Source: Alphaproteobacteria bacterium (GTDB taxonomy: Bacteria > Pseudomonadota > Alphaproteobacteria > Rs-D84). From it: DNA of 45,784 bases. The translations under genes were made by a program, and so were the position numbers. Positions 17,633 to 27,300 of this stretch are shown here, piece by piece (position 1 is the stretch's first letter; every line of letters begins with the position of its first letter). The notes under the pieces were generated by a model. That model was not told the origin of the DNA and did not search any database. It worked only from the letters and a program-made list of their open reading frames with translations. The stretch spans positions 1 to 45,784 of the forward strand of contig JAGBHZ010000008.1 of NCBI GenBank assembly GCA_017935245.1, given 5' to 3'.

Positions 17633-20600
17633 ATGGGAAAAATGCGCAAATTCCTGGGTTTTTTGACATTTTTTATTGGTATGATTTTTGCAGCAAATTC
17701 GTTTGCCGCCGGATATGTTTGTGATGATCTTATGAAATACATGTCGTGCAACGTTGGATATTACCTGTCGGATTGCAGGGCACCGTACGACGGACACACA
17801 TTAAGTGAAGACGATTTAACCACGGGAAATTCGTGTTTGCCATGTTCAGCTTTGGGGAATGATTATTCTTGTGCAGGTGGGAACGCGTGCCCGGTATCCG
17901 CATCCGGAAATATTACATGTGATTCAGGATTGTATATACTTGGTACTGAATGTACTACCTGCGACAGGGGGTATTATTGCCCAGGTGGATCGTTTGAGCC
18001 AAATGGTAGTGAGCAGGGACACTATAAGTGCCCCGACTCGCATCCAAACAGTGATCGCAATACTACTGCCATAGATTATTGTTATAAACAATGTGAATCA
18101 CAAACGGGATATGATTATTACAATGCGAAAGATACGTGTTCTAATAACACAGGTTCATATGTTTGTGATGATCTTATAAAATACATATCATGTAATTCTG
18201 GATATTACCTGTCGGATTGCGGAACAACATACGACGGACGCGAATTAAATGAAAATGATTTAACCACGGGGAATTCATGTTTGCCATGTTCAAACGCAGG
18301 CAGTGGCTCTGTGTGTAACGGTGAGCTAAAATGTCCACAAGACGATAGCATCGATTGTACTGCAGGAGAATATTTAAACGGTGCCACATGTGAATCATGT
18401 GAACCAGGTTATTATTGTCCAGGTGGTGCGTGGACACCAAACGGTGGTAAACAGGGTATGGAGCCTTGTCCGTTATCCCATCCCAACAGCAGTGATGGTG
18501 AAGAAGATATAAATTATTGTTACACATTATGTCCAGAGCTGAATGGATATACCCTGACCGATGGATATGATTATTATGAGGTGGACGACACGTGTGATTA
18601 TACCGCGAACACATACACAGTATCGTTTAATGCCAATGGTGGCTTCGGAGGACAATCAACATCTGTAACAGCGACGTTTGACAAAGCAATGCCAGCAATT
18701 AGCACAACCGCCCCAACCCGCACCGGATATACATTTATGGGTTGGTATGATAATGCGGACTATAATGCGGGTGAAAAGTACTATACCGCGGCGGGGGAAT
18801 CGGCACGCAAGTGGGATAAAACAGAAGAGACAACACTGTATGCAGGATGGAAGGCTGGTTGTTTCGCAATAACATTGGATTCAAACGGTGGCACTGGTGG
18901 TGAAAATGTGCCCGGTGTCTTATATAAAAAATATGATGAAAACGCCATATACAGCGATTCATCGTGTACAACAGAATACACAGAGGATTCTGTATTGTTA
19001 AATGTAACACGTGATGGATATCAATTTGCTGGGTGGTCTGGTTCCGATAATAAAAACGATATTACAGCCGATAAAACCGTGAATCCAATTTGGTGGTCAG
19101 GAAGCACCGTATTGTTGGGTGCATCGACTATTAACGCCGAAATGACAATATATGCGGTTTGGGCCAAAGAGTGTACAACCCCCCAAAATGGCACATGTAG
19201 TCTGAACATTAATCACAGTGCCATAAATACTGCTACAGTTACGTATGATGCAGAATGTGAAGAAGGATACACATTAACTGACGATGGTACCGCACAGCCA
19301 TCGTGTACGAACACGGAAAAATATTATACGATATCTTATATACTTGATGGTGGAACGATAAATGAAGAATATACTAAAAAATGTAATGAAAAATCGAATG
19401 TAATCACACTGCCAACAGACGTTACCCGCGAGGGACATACATTTGATGGATGGTACGATAGTGATGATAATCGTGTTACAGAAATCGCCGCAGGAACATG
19501 TAATGCAAACCTATCATTCACTGCAAAATGGCAAGAAATTGTTTCTGAAGAATCTGTCGTTATCAATTTTGATTTTTCACAGACTGCAGATGGTGCAAAA
19601 GTTGGTAATGGTGAATTACCACAGCAAATTGAATGTATAAAAGAGCAAACATGTTCTTTGCCACAAATTGAAAATGTACAATTGTACCGCGACGGTTATA
19701 CTTTTGTTGGGTGGTGCAATGAAAAAATTGCTGATTTCAAAGGAACAGACTATATCGAATATCTTGACAAGGGGGTATTTGATGCAGACACAACATTGTA
19801 CCCAGTGTGGCAAAAAAACACGGAGATAGATTCATATGATATACTGCTTGATAAAAATGGTGGTGAATTTAAAGATACATGGGACATAAATCAATGTAAT
19901 GTGAATTCAGATACAATCATACTGCCAACAGATATGATCCGCATTGGATACGTTTTTGATGGCTGGTACAGAAATGATGAACGCGTTTCAACAATTGATG
20001 CTGGGACCTGCACTGCTTCAATGTCGTTTGTTGCCCAATGGACGCCATGCAATTATACGGTTGCATTTAGTGCAAATGGCGGTAACGGCAGCATGGATTC
20101 CACAACACATACATATGATGAATCGCAATCGTTGACACCAAATAAATTTACACGTGATGGGTACACGTTTGTGGGATGGAATACCCTGACCAATGGAACA
20201 GGTGTTTCGTATTCAAATGGCGCAAGTGTTAAAAACTTGACCAGCACATGCAGTGGAACGGTAACCCTGTATGCAATGTGGAGACCAGAAGAATATTCGA
20301 TTACATACGCCCTTAGTGGTGGAACGAATTACAGTGGCGCACCGGTGGCGTATGATATTACAACACCAACAATAACACTGGGGACACCAACACGCGCAAA
20401 CAGTGTGTTCGAAGGTTGGTACACCGATGCCGCATTCACAACAAAAATTACAGAAATCGCTATGGGTTCAACCGGTGATAAAACACTGTATGCGAAATGG
20501 TCGTGTAATAATGGCTATCATGCGGATAATAATACGTGTGTTGGTAATGTAATTAAATTGGTGTGGAATAATGGTGGGGTTGGCGTTGCACCAACATCCC

Positions 20601-23002
20601 CGGCCAGTTGTACATACGGGCAATCAGTTACAATGCCGGCGGCAATTGTTGCAGATGGTTATGTATTTAATAATTGGACCGTGAATAACAATTCGTTTAA
20701 TGCAATGGAATCTGTGATTTGCAACAGTGGTAATTTGGGTGTTACAAGTGGAACGGCAACAATTGTGGCCATGTGGGGGCGTAATCAATATACCGTTACG
20801 TATTCATGTGGAAGCGGTACTGGAACACCCCCTGAAAAAGCGGTGGCAAAATATAACCAGAACTTTGCCGTTGCAAACAATACTTGTTCACGTGATGGAT
20901 ACACATTTAGTGGATGGGGCGTTAGCGAAACAAATGATATAAAAACAGCCAATACAACATTTAATTGGTCATATGTAAGCGATAAAACACTGACCGCCCA
21001 ATGGACGCCATGCGAATATACGGTTGCATTTAATGCAAATGGCGGTAATGGCAACATGGATTCCACAACACATACATATGATAAATCGCAATCGTTGACG
21101 CCCAATAAATTTACACGTGATGGGTACACGTTTGTGGGATGGAATACCATGGCCGATGGAACAGGTGTTTCGTATTCAAATGGCGTAAGTGTTAAAAACT
21201 TGACCAGCACATGCAGTGGAACGGTAACCCTGTATGCGGTTTGGGCACGGGGACAATACAAAATTAATTATGAATTATATGGTGGAACGAATTACAGCGG
21301 TGCCCCAATGGCCTATGATATTACAACACCAACAATAACACTGGGGACACCAACACGCGCAAACAGTGTGTTCGAAGGATGGTACACCAATACATCTTTT
21401 GTAACAAAAATTACAGAAATTGCTATGGGTTCAACCGGTGATAAAACACTGTATGCGAAATGGTCGTGTATGCCGGGATACAATATGAATTCGTCTGGCA
21501 CGGGATGTAATCGTGCAGATCCAAGTATTATAAATATTGTATGGCAAAATGGCGGGCATGGCTTAACATATATACCATCATCCACTTGCCTGTATGGCGG
21601 GCAAATATTTATGCCGATTGAACCATATGCGCCGGGATATACGTTTGTTGGATGGTCTGTTAATGGTCAAATATTTGACCAGAACCAAAAATTACCATGC
21701 GACATGGATACGTTTGGTGTTAAAGATGGACGCGTAGTTGCCACGGCATTATGGCGACCAGAAACATATACAATATCATACAACATGGATGGTGGCATTA
21801 ATCCGACGTCAAATCCAGAAACATATACAACAGAAACACCAACAATTACACTGACTAACCCAACCAAAGATGGATATGTGTTCAAATATTGGACCAATTC
21901 CGTTGGGAAAGTTATCGATAAAATAGAATCTGGATCCGTTGGTGATGTTGCATTGAAAGCCAATTGGGCAATTGGTACGTATAAAATTACATATAAATTA
22001 AATGGTGGGGTGAACAATACATCTAATCCAGATGCATATGTGTTTAACAAGACACCAATTGTGTTAAAACAACCGAAACGCGTTGGATATACATTTGATA
22101 AATGGGTTGGCAATTATGTGGTAGATAACACAATAATAAACAGTGCCGCTGGTGATCTGGAAATTGTTGCAACATGGAAACCGAATATATACACAATTAA
22201 CCTGAATAAAAATAACGGTTATGGAAACGTTGTATCATCGGTCAAGTGTACGTATGATAGTGGTATATGCGAACTGCCGTCATTGGGTGCATTAAAACGC
22301 GATGGATATGTGTCAACAAACAAGTGGTGCGAAAAAGCAAATGGCACAGGCAAGTGTTATGATGCGGGCACAAATATCGACACCAACATATCAGAAACAG
22401 GAACAAATATAACACTGTATGCGGTTTGGGAACCAGATGTGTTCAAGGTTGAATTAATTGCCGTTGACACAGCGGTTAGCACACCCCAGACAGTGTACCT
22501 GAAATATGCAACCGGATGGTTCAAGGATAGTGCAGCAAGAACACCAATTGCATTGATTGATACAAATGCCCTGCCAGAAAGGCCAGGATATGAGTTTGCA
22601 GGCTATGAACATGATGGTGTCATGATTGTTGATGCCAATGGTGAATTACAACTAGATTCTGATAGCCTTGAATTTACAGTGTATGACACAGCTGCAACGG
22701 TAATCTGGGAAAAGTCTGAATTGAAGTGTGCCCCTGGGACCGAACCAGATGACAAAGAAGAATATTGCGTACCGTGTCAAAATAGATTTGATGCACTGGG
22801 CAATGTCGCCGTTAGCAGTTGGACAAAGGGATGTACAATTGCATCGTGTATGTACCATGGTGAATTGTACGACCTGTACGATAATGAATGCATTCAGGTT
22901 TGTCCATATGATACGTACACCGATGAAACCGGTACAATGGTATGGAACGATAAAACCAAAAAGTGTGAACGTAAATGCATAGAAGGTTTTGTTCGTTGGT
23001 AA
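17633..23002 (+). CDS. Giant secreted InlB-repeat protein 2 (1789 aa)
   Basis: Start at 17633 by the same leader and signal peptide as giant 1 (MGKMRKFLGF...ANSFAAGY, cleavage near residue 25). The Cys-rich head domain is present twice, at about residues 26-70 and 173-220. Then come about sixteen InlB B-type repeats (18607 to 22720), each near 65-85 residues with a GYTFVGW-type motif and a TLYAxW end. One two-repeat cassette is duplicated 963 bp apart. The C-terminal 79 residues match giant 1. Compared with giant 1 it is mostly InlB modules and has few Cys repeats. It is probably a surface or secreted beta-rich stalk protein; the ligand is unknown. Confidence 0.9.
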   Translation: MGKMRKFLGFLTFFIGMIFAANSFAAGYVCDDLMKYMSCNVGYYLSDCRAPYDGHTLSEDDLTTGNSCLPCSALGNDYSCAGGNACPVSASGNITCDSGLYILGTECTTCDRGYYCPGGSFEPNGSEQGHYKCPDSHPNSDRNTTAIDYCYKQCESQTGYDYYNAKDTCSNNTGSYVCDDLIKYISCNSGYYLSDCGTTYDGRELNENDLTTGNSCLPCSNAGSGSVCNGELKCPQDDSIDCTAGEYLNGATCESCEPGYYCPGGAWTPNGGKQGMEPCPLSHPNSSDGEEDINYCYTLCPELNGYTLTDGYDYYEVDDTCDYTANTYTVSFNANGGFGGQSTSVTATFDKAMPAISTTAPTRTGYTFMGWYDNADYNAGEKYYTAAGESARKWDKTEETTLYAGWKAGCFAITLDSNGGTGGENVPGVLYKKYDENAIYSDSSCTTEYTEDSVLLNVTRDGYQFAGWSGSDNKNDITADKTVNPIWWSGSTVLLGASTINAEMTIYAVWAKECTTPQNGTCSLNINHSAINTATVTYDAECEEGYTLTDDGTAQPSCTNTEKYYTISYILDGGTINEEYTKKCNEKSNVITLPTDVTREGHTFDGWYDSDDNRVTEIAAGTCNANLSFTAKWQEIVSEESVVINFDFSQTADGAKVGNGELPQQIECIKEQTCSLPQIENVQLYRDGYTFVGWCNEKIADFKGTDYIEYLDKGVFDADTTLYPVWQKNTEIDSYDILLDKNGGEFKDTWDINQCNVNSDTIILPTDMIRIGYVFDGWYRNDERVSTIDAGTCTASMSFVAQWTPCNYTVAFSANGGNGSMDSTTHTYDESQSLTPNKFTRDGYTFVGWNTLTNGTGVSYSNGASVKNLTSTCSGTVTLYAMWRPEEYSITYALSGGTNYSGAPVAYDITTPTITLGTPTRANSVFEGWYTDAAFTTKITEIAMGSTGDKTLYAKWSCNNGYHADNNTCVGNVIKLVWNNGGVGVAPTSPASCTYGQSVTMPAAIVADGYVFNNWTVNNNSFNAMESVICNSGNLGVTSGTATIVAMWGRNQYTVTYSCGSGTGTPPEKAVAKYNQNFAVANNTCSRDGYTFSGWGVSETNDIKTANTTFNWSYVSDKTLTAQWTPCEYTVAFNANGGNGNMDSTTHTYDKSQSLTPNKFTRDGYTFVGWNTMADGTGVSYSNGVSVKNLTSTCSGTVTLYAVWARGQYKINYELYGGTNYSGAPMAYDITTPTITLGTPTRANSVFEGWYTNTSFVTKITEIAMGSTGDKTLYAKWSCMPGYNMNSSGTGCNRADPSIINIVWQNGGHGLTYIPSSTCLYGGQIFMPIEPYAPGYTFVGWSVNGQIFDQNQKLPCDMDTFGVKDGRVVATALWRPETYTISYNMDGGINPTSNPETYTTETPTITLTNPTKDGYVFKYWTNSVGKVIDKIESGSVGDVALKANWAIGTYKITYKLNGGVNNTSNPDAYVFNKTPIVLKQPKRVGYTFDKWVGNYVVDNTIINSAAGDLEIVATWKPNIYTINLNKNNGYGNVVSSVKCTYDSGICELPSLGALKRDGYVSTNKWCEKANGTGKCYDAGTNIDTNISETGTNITLYAVWEPDVFKVELIAVDTAVSTPQTVYLKYATGWFKDSAARTPIALIDTNALPERPGYEFAGYEHDGVMIVDANGELQLDSDSLEFTVYDTAATVIWEKSELKCAPGTEPDDKEEYCVPCQNRFDALGNVAVSSWTKGCTIASCMYHGELYDLYDNECIQVCPYDTYTDETGTMVWNDKTKKCERKCIEGFVRW
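20039..21472 (+). repeat. Duplicated two-repeat InlB cassette in giant gene 2
   Basis: A cassette of two InlB repeats at about 20039-20514 recurs at about 21002-21472 (offset 963 bp). Long stretches are identical at the DNA level, for example those encoding SLTPNKFTRDGYTFVGWNT and TPTITLGTPTRANSVFEGW. One unrelated pair of repeats separates the copies. Confidence 0.85.
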
Positions 23003-23009
23003 TATAATT

Positions 23010-23029
23010 CCCCCGCAGATTGGCGGGGG
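23010..23029 (+). terminator. Hairpin terminator after giant gene 2
   Basis: CCCCCGC pairs with GCGGGGG around AGATTG. It is followed by an AT-rich stretch (ATATTTATAAAT) and not a clean T run, so it is a weaker terminator than its neighbours. Confidence 0.6.
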
Positions 23030-23075
23030 ATATTTATAAATGGATTTTTTATCTTAAATAATACAAAATGTTTGC

Positions 23076-24233
23076 ATGAATAAATACGACGTAATCATTA
23101 TTGGTGCAGGTGCCGCCGGATTAAGCGCCGCCACAACCGCAACAAATACAGGACATCGAGTGTTGGTGTTGGATATGGGGCCCCACCCCGCACGCAAGGT
23201 GGCGGTATCGGGTGGTGGCCGTTGTAATATTACAAATATGGCGGCGGATGCATCCCGATACTTTGGCGAAAATCCAAATTTTGTACGTGGCGCAATTGCG
23301 CGTGTATCGCCCGTGGATATTTTAAATTGGATGGATGCGCATGACCTGGCATACACAGAAAAAGCACCGGGACAGTATTTCTGTGCATCAAATGCAACGG
23401 ATGTCGTTAATGCATTAATCAAAGATGCATCAAGCGCAGATATAAAATACAATCACGTTGTTAAATCCGTAGAAAAACAGAATAATGAATTTGTCGTCGG
23501 CGCCAATGATACAACATATATTTCAAAATCATTAATTGTGGCATCGGGCGGCGTGTCTTGTGGTGTGCATGGCGTATCAGATATCGGGTATAAAATTGCC
23601 AAGTATTTTGGCCATAAAATTGTACCCGTGCGCCCCGCCCTGTGTGCGATGGCAATAGATACCCCGGCCCCAGAATTGATGGGCATATCAATCGATTGTG
23701 AAATTACCATTGGACGCGAAATAATTCATGACGCATTATTGTTCACACACTTTGGCATTGGGGGACCGGCCGTATATCGTGCCAGTGTGCGCGATATTTC
23801 AAATGGCCTGGTAATAAACATGTGTCCAGGTATCGATATTTATGAATTATTGCGGTTGGCGAAACATACAAATGGACGCCGCAGTATTAGTAACGTATTA
23901 TCAGAACATATACCAATGCGATTGGCGCGTTATTTTGGTGGTGGCGACATGCGAAATATTGCAGATATACGGGACGCAGAACTGAAAAACATTGCAGACA
24001 CCATAAACAGACTTAAAATTGCCGGCCGTGATATACGATTGCATAATTTGGCCAGTGCAGAAATTGTTCGCGGCGGCGTTTCAACAGATTTAATATCATC
24101 CAAAACAATGGAATCCAAAATTTGTCCAGGATTGTTCTTTGCCAGCGAAGTAATGGACGTTGCCGGTGATTTGGGGGGATTTAACCTGCACTGGGCATGG
24201 GCCAGCGGTCGGATTGCCGGAAATAATTCTTAA
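23076..24233 (+). CDS. HI0933/BaiN-family FAD-dependent oxidoreductase
   Basis: 385 residues, cytoplasmic. The N-terminus DVIIIGAGAAGLSAA is a dinucleotide-binding Rossmann motif (residues 5-19), followed by ARKVAVSGGGRCNITN, the signature of the HI0933-like (BaiN/RdsA) flavoproteins, FTHFGIGGP near residues 226-234, and a C-terminal FASEVMDVAGDLGGFNLHWAWASG that closes the FAD site. Length agrees with the family (about 390-410). The substrate is unknown for most members. It lies between giants 2 and 3 on the same strand, with its own ATG 73 bp after giant 2; no functional link is visible. Confidence 0.9.
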   Translation: MNKYDVIIIGAGAAGLSAATTATNTGHRVLVLDMGPHPARKVAVSGGGRCNITNMAADASRYFGENPNFVRGAIARVSPVDILNWMDAHDLAYTEKAPGQYFCASNATDVVNALIKDASSADIKYNHVVKSVEKQNNEFVVGANDTTYISKSLIVASGGVSCGVHGVSDIGYKIAKYFGHKIVPVRPALCAMAIDTPAPELMGISIDCEITIGREIIHDALLFTHFGIGGPAVYRASVRDISNGLVINMCPGIDIYELLRLAKHTNGRRSISNVLSEHIPMRLARYFGGGDMRNIADIRDAELKNIADTINRLKIAGRDIRLHNLASAEIVRGGVSTDLISSKTMESKICPGLFFASEVMDVAGDLGGFNLHWAWASGRIAGNNS

Positions 24234-24342
24234 AAGCAAAAATACATTCCCCAAAAATGGGTTTAAAAAATTACTTTTTTTAAAATTCAACTTTCAAAAA
24301 TCCTGTCAAAAAAAATTTTTTATTGATTTATGTTTTTTTTAC

Positions 24343-24372
24343 TTGTGCGGATATAGACTTTTTTTCTATGAT
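24343..24372 (+). promoter_or_regulatory. Shared-type promoter of giant gene 3
   Basis: TTGTGC at 24343-24348, an 18-bp spacer and TATGAT at 24367-24372. The spacer start (GGATATAGAC) and the upstream AT-rich block with TGTCAAA and TTATTGATTT parallel giant gene 1, so the three genes probably respond to the same factors. Confidence 0.55.
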
Positions 24373-24394
24373 TAAGACAAAAGAGAAAAAGAAA

Positions 24395-27300
24395 GTGGGA
24401 AGAATGTCTAGATTTCTGCGCGTTTTTGCGATAATTTTCGGGTTGTTTTTTGTTGGTAATGCGTTTGCCGCCGGGTACGTGTGTAATGATATCAAGCAGT
24501 ACTCGTCATGTAATACGGGGTATTACATGACATACAACGGTGTGGCAAACACCACCCCCCGTGTTGGAAACGCATGTACCGCGTGTCAATCGGGATGTAC
24601 GTGTGCAAACAATGTTATGACGTGTGAGATTGCTGTTACGTGTTCCAAGGGGTATTATATAGCAGCGGGTGCAACGACATGTTCTACACAATGTGAATCT
24701 GGATATTATTGTCCAGGTGGCACATATACTATTTCTGGCGCTGGCGCGACGTCTATTATGGGGCGGACGGGTTGTCCATCGGGTTATGGTTCGTCTGCGG
24801 CGGGGTCGAATGAAGACTATGATTGTTATTTGACCACAACCCCGGGTAAGTATATTGCGACCGCAAACAGCAGCACACAAAGCACGTGTGAAGCCGGTTA
24901 TTACTGTCCATCGGATACGGTGTACTATGGTTCAACCGGGACGCGCACATCGTGCGGCACCGGATATACATCGGCGGCGGGGTCGGATGAAGCGTCTGAT
25001 TGTTATGGAGCAAGTTACACTTGTTCTGCGGGGTATTATCTGAATGGAACATCGTGTAAAGAGTGTACTGCCGGATATTTTTGTCCGGGTGGTTCATTGA
25101 CATACAATGGCGGCATAAATGGACGCACCGCATGTTCAAGTGTGTCGTCTGCATATAGTAATTCTTTTGCTGGTGCAAAATCCCAGTACGACTGTTACAT
25201 GACATGTCGTGCGGGAACCCGGGTTGTTACAAAAGGAGCAACATCGTGTAATTTAACTTCGAATGGTGCATGGGCCACGGCGTCACATAATGTATTTTAT
25301 GGCCAGTTATCACCCACGTATTTTACCCCATATCCGGCGATCTTGAGTACACAAACATCAGCTACCGCACATAACATACATGCAAATATGTCGTTGGAAT
25401 CCCCAAATTATTTTACTGGATCACTGCCCGCAGGACGGAAAGTTAAGGGGCCAACGATAAACGCGTCCGCCATTCGAATTACAAACACGGGCACAAACGC
25501 TATTTACTTAAGTGAATTGGGTATATATTCAGAAGTCGCCGAGCTGGACACCGATGGACGGTTCAGGGGGATGTTCCATCCATACGATTCGCTTTTGCCG
25601 GGTATTATCACCGAATTTGAGACATCAGGAACTGTTAATGGTGCCCCCTATGCGGTGTTGGACAGCGAACTGGTTCCATATATTTCTTCGTATAGCTATT
25701 CTGGGACGATTTTGCAGGGCGGTTCATCTCTTACAGTATATTTCAATGCGGCAGAGTCTGTTGCCTTTGTTCAGGCTGCATTACAAAGCACATCTACCAG
25801 CCAGACCGCTACGCTTAATTTTGTAATCGAATTGTATGATGAGGATGCCGGCGAATGGATGACCATTTTTGCTCCTGCAAGTTATCCAACCAACCAGGCT
25901 TCATTAGCAAACAACGCACCAGGACTGAAAGCATATATGATGTCTGCATATGCACCGGTTTACTGTGATGCCGGAACGTATGCTGGAGGCCGCACTGTAG
26001 ATATGAACAATATTGAAGACGTCACGGGTTGTACATCGTGTTCAAGTGTTTCGTTTACCGATTCGGATTCAGAATCATGCACAATCGATAACGGTACAGG
26101 GGCCAGAACAAAATCGCGTACATGTTACCGTAATGACGGACCAGTTGGTGCAACGCTTTCAACCCAATGTACGGGTTCGTCCAACTGTGATTCATATACG
26201 TATGATACATGTATGGTTGAATCCTGTAATTCGGGATATGTTCCAAATGACGACAACACCGAATGTGTACCAAATATTGTATCATGCGGTTCGGGCGAAC
26301 AATTAAATGGCATTTCATGCGAACCATGTGCGGCGGGATATTACTGTACGGGTGGGGACTTTACACCAAATGGTGGCATCCAGGGACGCACCGCGTGCGC
26401 AACCGGTTCATACAGCAGCGAGGGTCAATCATCATGTACCATATGTACGGCCGGCACAACAACATCATCAACCGGTTCCAGCAGTTGTGATGTAACATGT
26501 CCTGGTGCCGATGGCGTATATGCGTGGAGTACCCCCAGTTGGTCAACAGATAACACGGTATCAAACGTGTGTGTCGCATCATCATGTAACAGTGGATATT
26601 ACAAAAACGATAACACATGTAATAGCTGTGCAGAAGATTATCCGGATTTCCCGTATTCCAACAATCGCACCACCGGTGGATATGGATATTGCTATCGTCA
26701 ATGTGATGTAAGCGACGTTGACAATTCAACCAGCGTTAGCGGTATTCAATACGCCGACGGTGTTGGTGGGGGATGCGAGCCAGAAAGTTGCGAGGGCGGC
26801 TACTATATAGATGGCGATTATTGTTCCAGTTGTCCATATTCGTACCCAGACAGTGATGGGGACAGTGGCGAAGCATACTGTTATGCAGCATGCCCATCCA
26901 AGACGGGATACACATTAGATGGTGGACGTGATTATTACGACACAGACGATACATGTTCATATATCCCAAACACATATACGGTATCGTTTGATGCCAATGG
27001 TGGTTCGGGCGGGCAATCGTCGTCTGTAACCGCAACGTATGACAGTGATATGCCATCAATCAGCACAACCGCCCCAACCCGCACCGGATACACGTTTATG
27101 GGTTGGTATGATAATGCAGACTATACCAATGGTACCCAGTACTATACCGCGGCAGGTACATCGGCACGCACATGGAACAAGACATCCAACACAACGTTGT
27201 ATGCCGGATGGGAAATTATTTCATACACAATCACTATTAGTAAAAACGGTGGTTCTGGTTCGTTGACGGTCAATGGCGTAACACAAACCGGTACACCAAA

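Noticed and set aside
24240-24275. Terminator after the BaiN-like gene
   Set aside because: CCC/GGG pairing is only 3-4 bp and the region is simply AT-rich; not convincing.
24855-25205. Antisense and alternate-frame ORFs inside the three giant genes
   Set aside because: Low-complexity His/Tyr/Met-rich shadows of the Cys-repeat frame, with no ribosome binding sites or domains.
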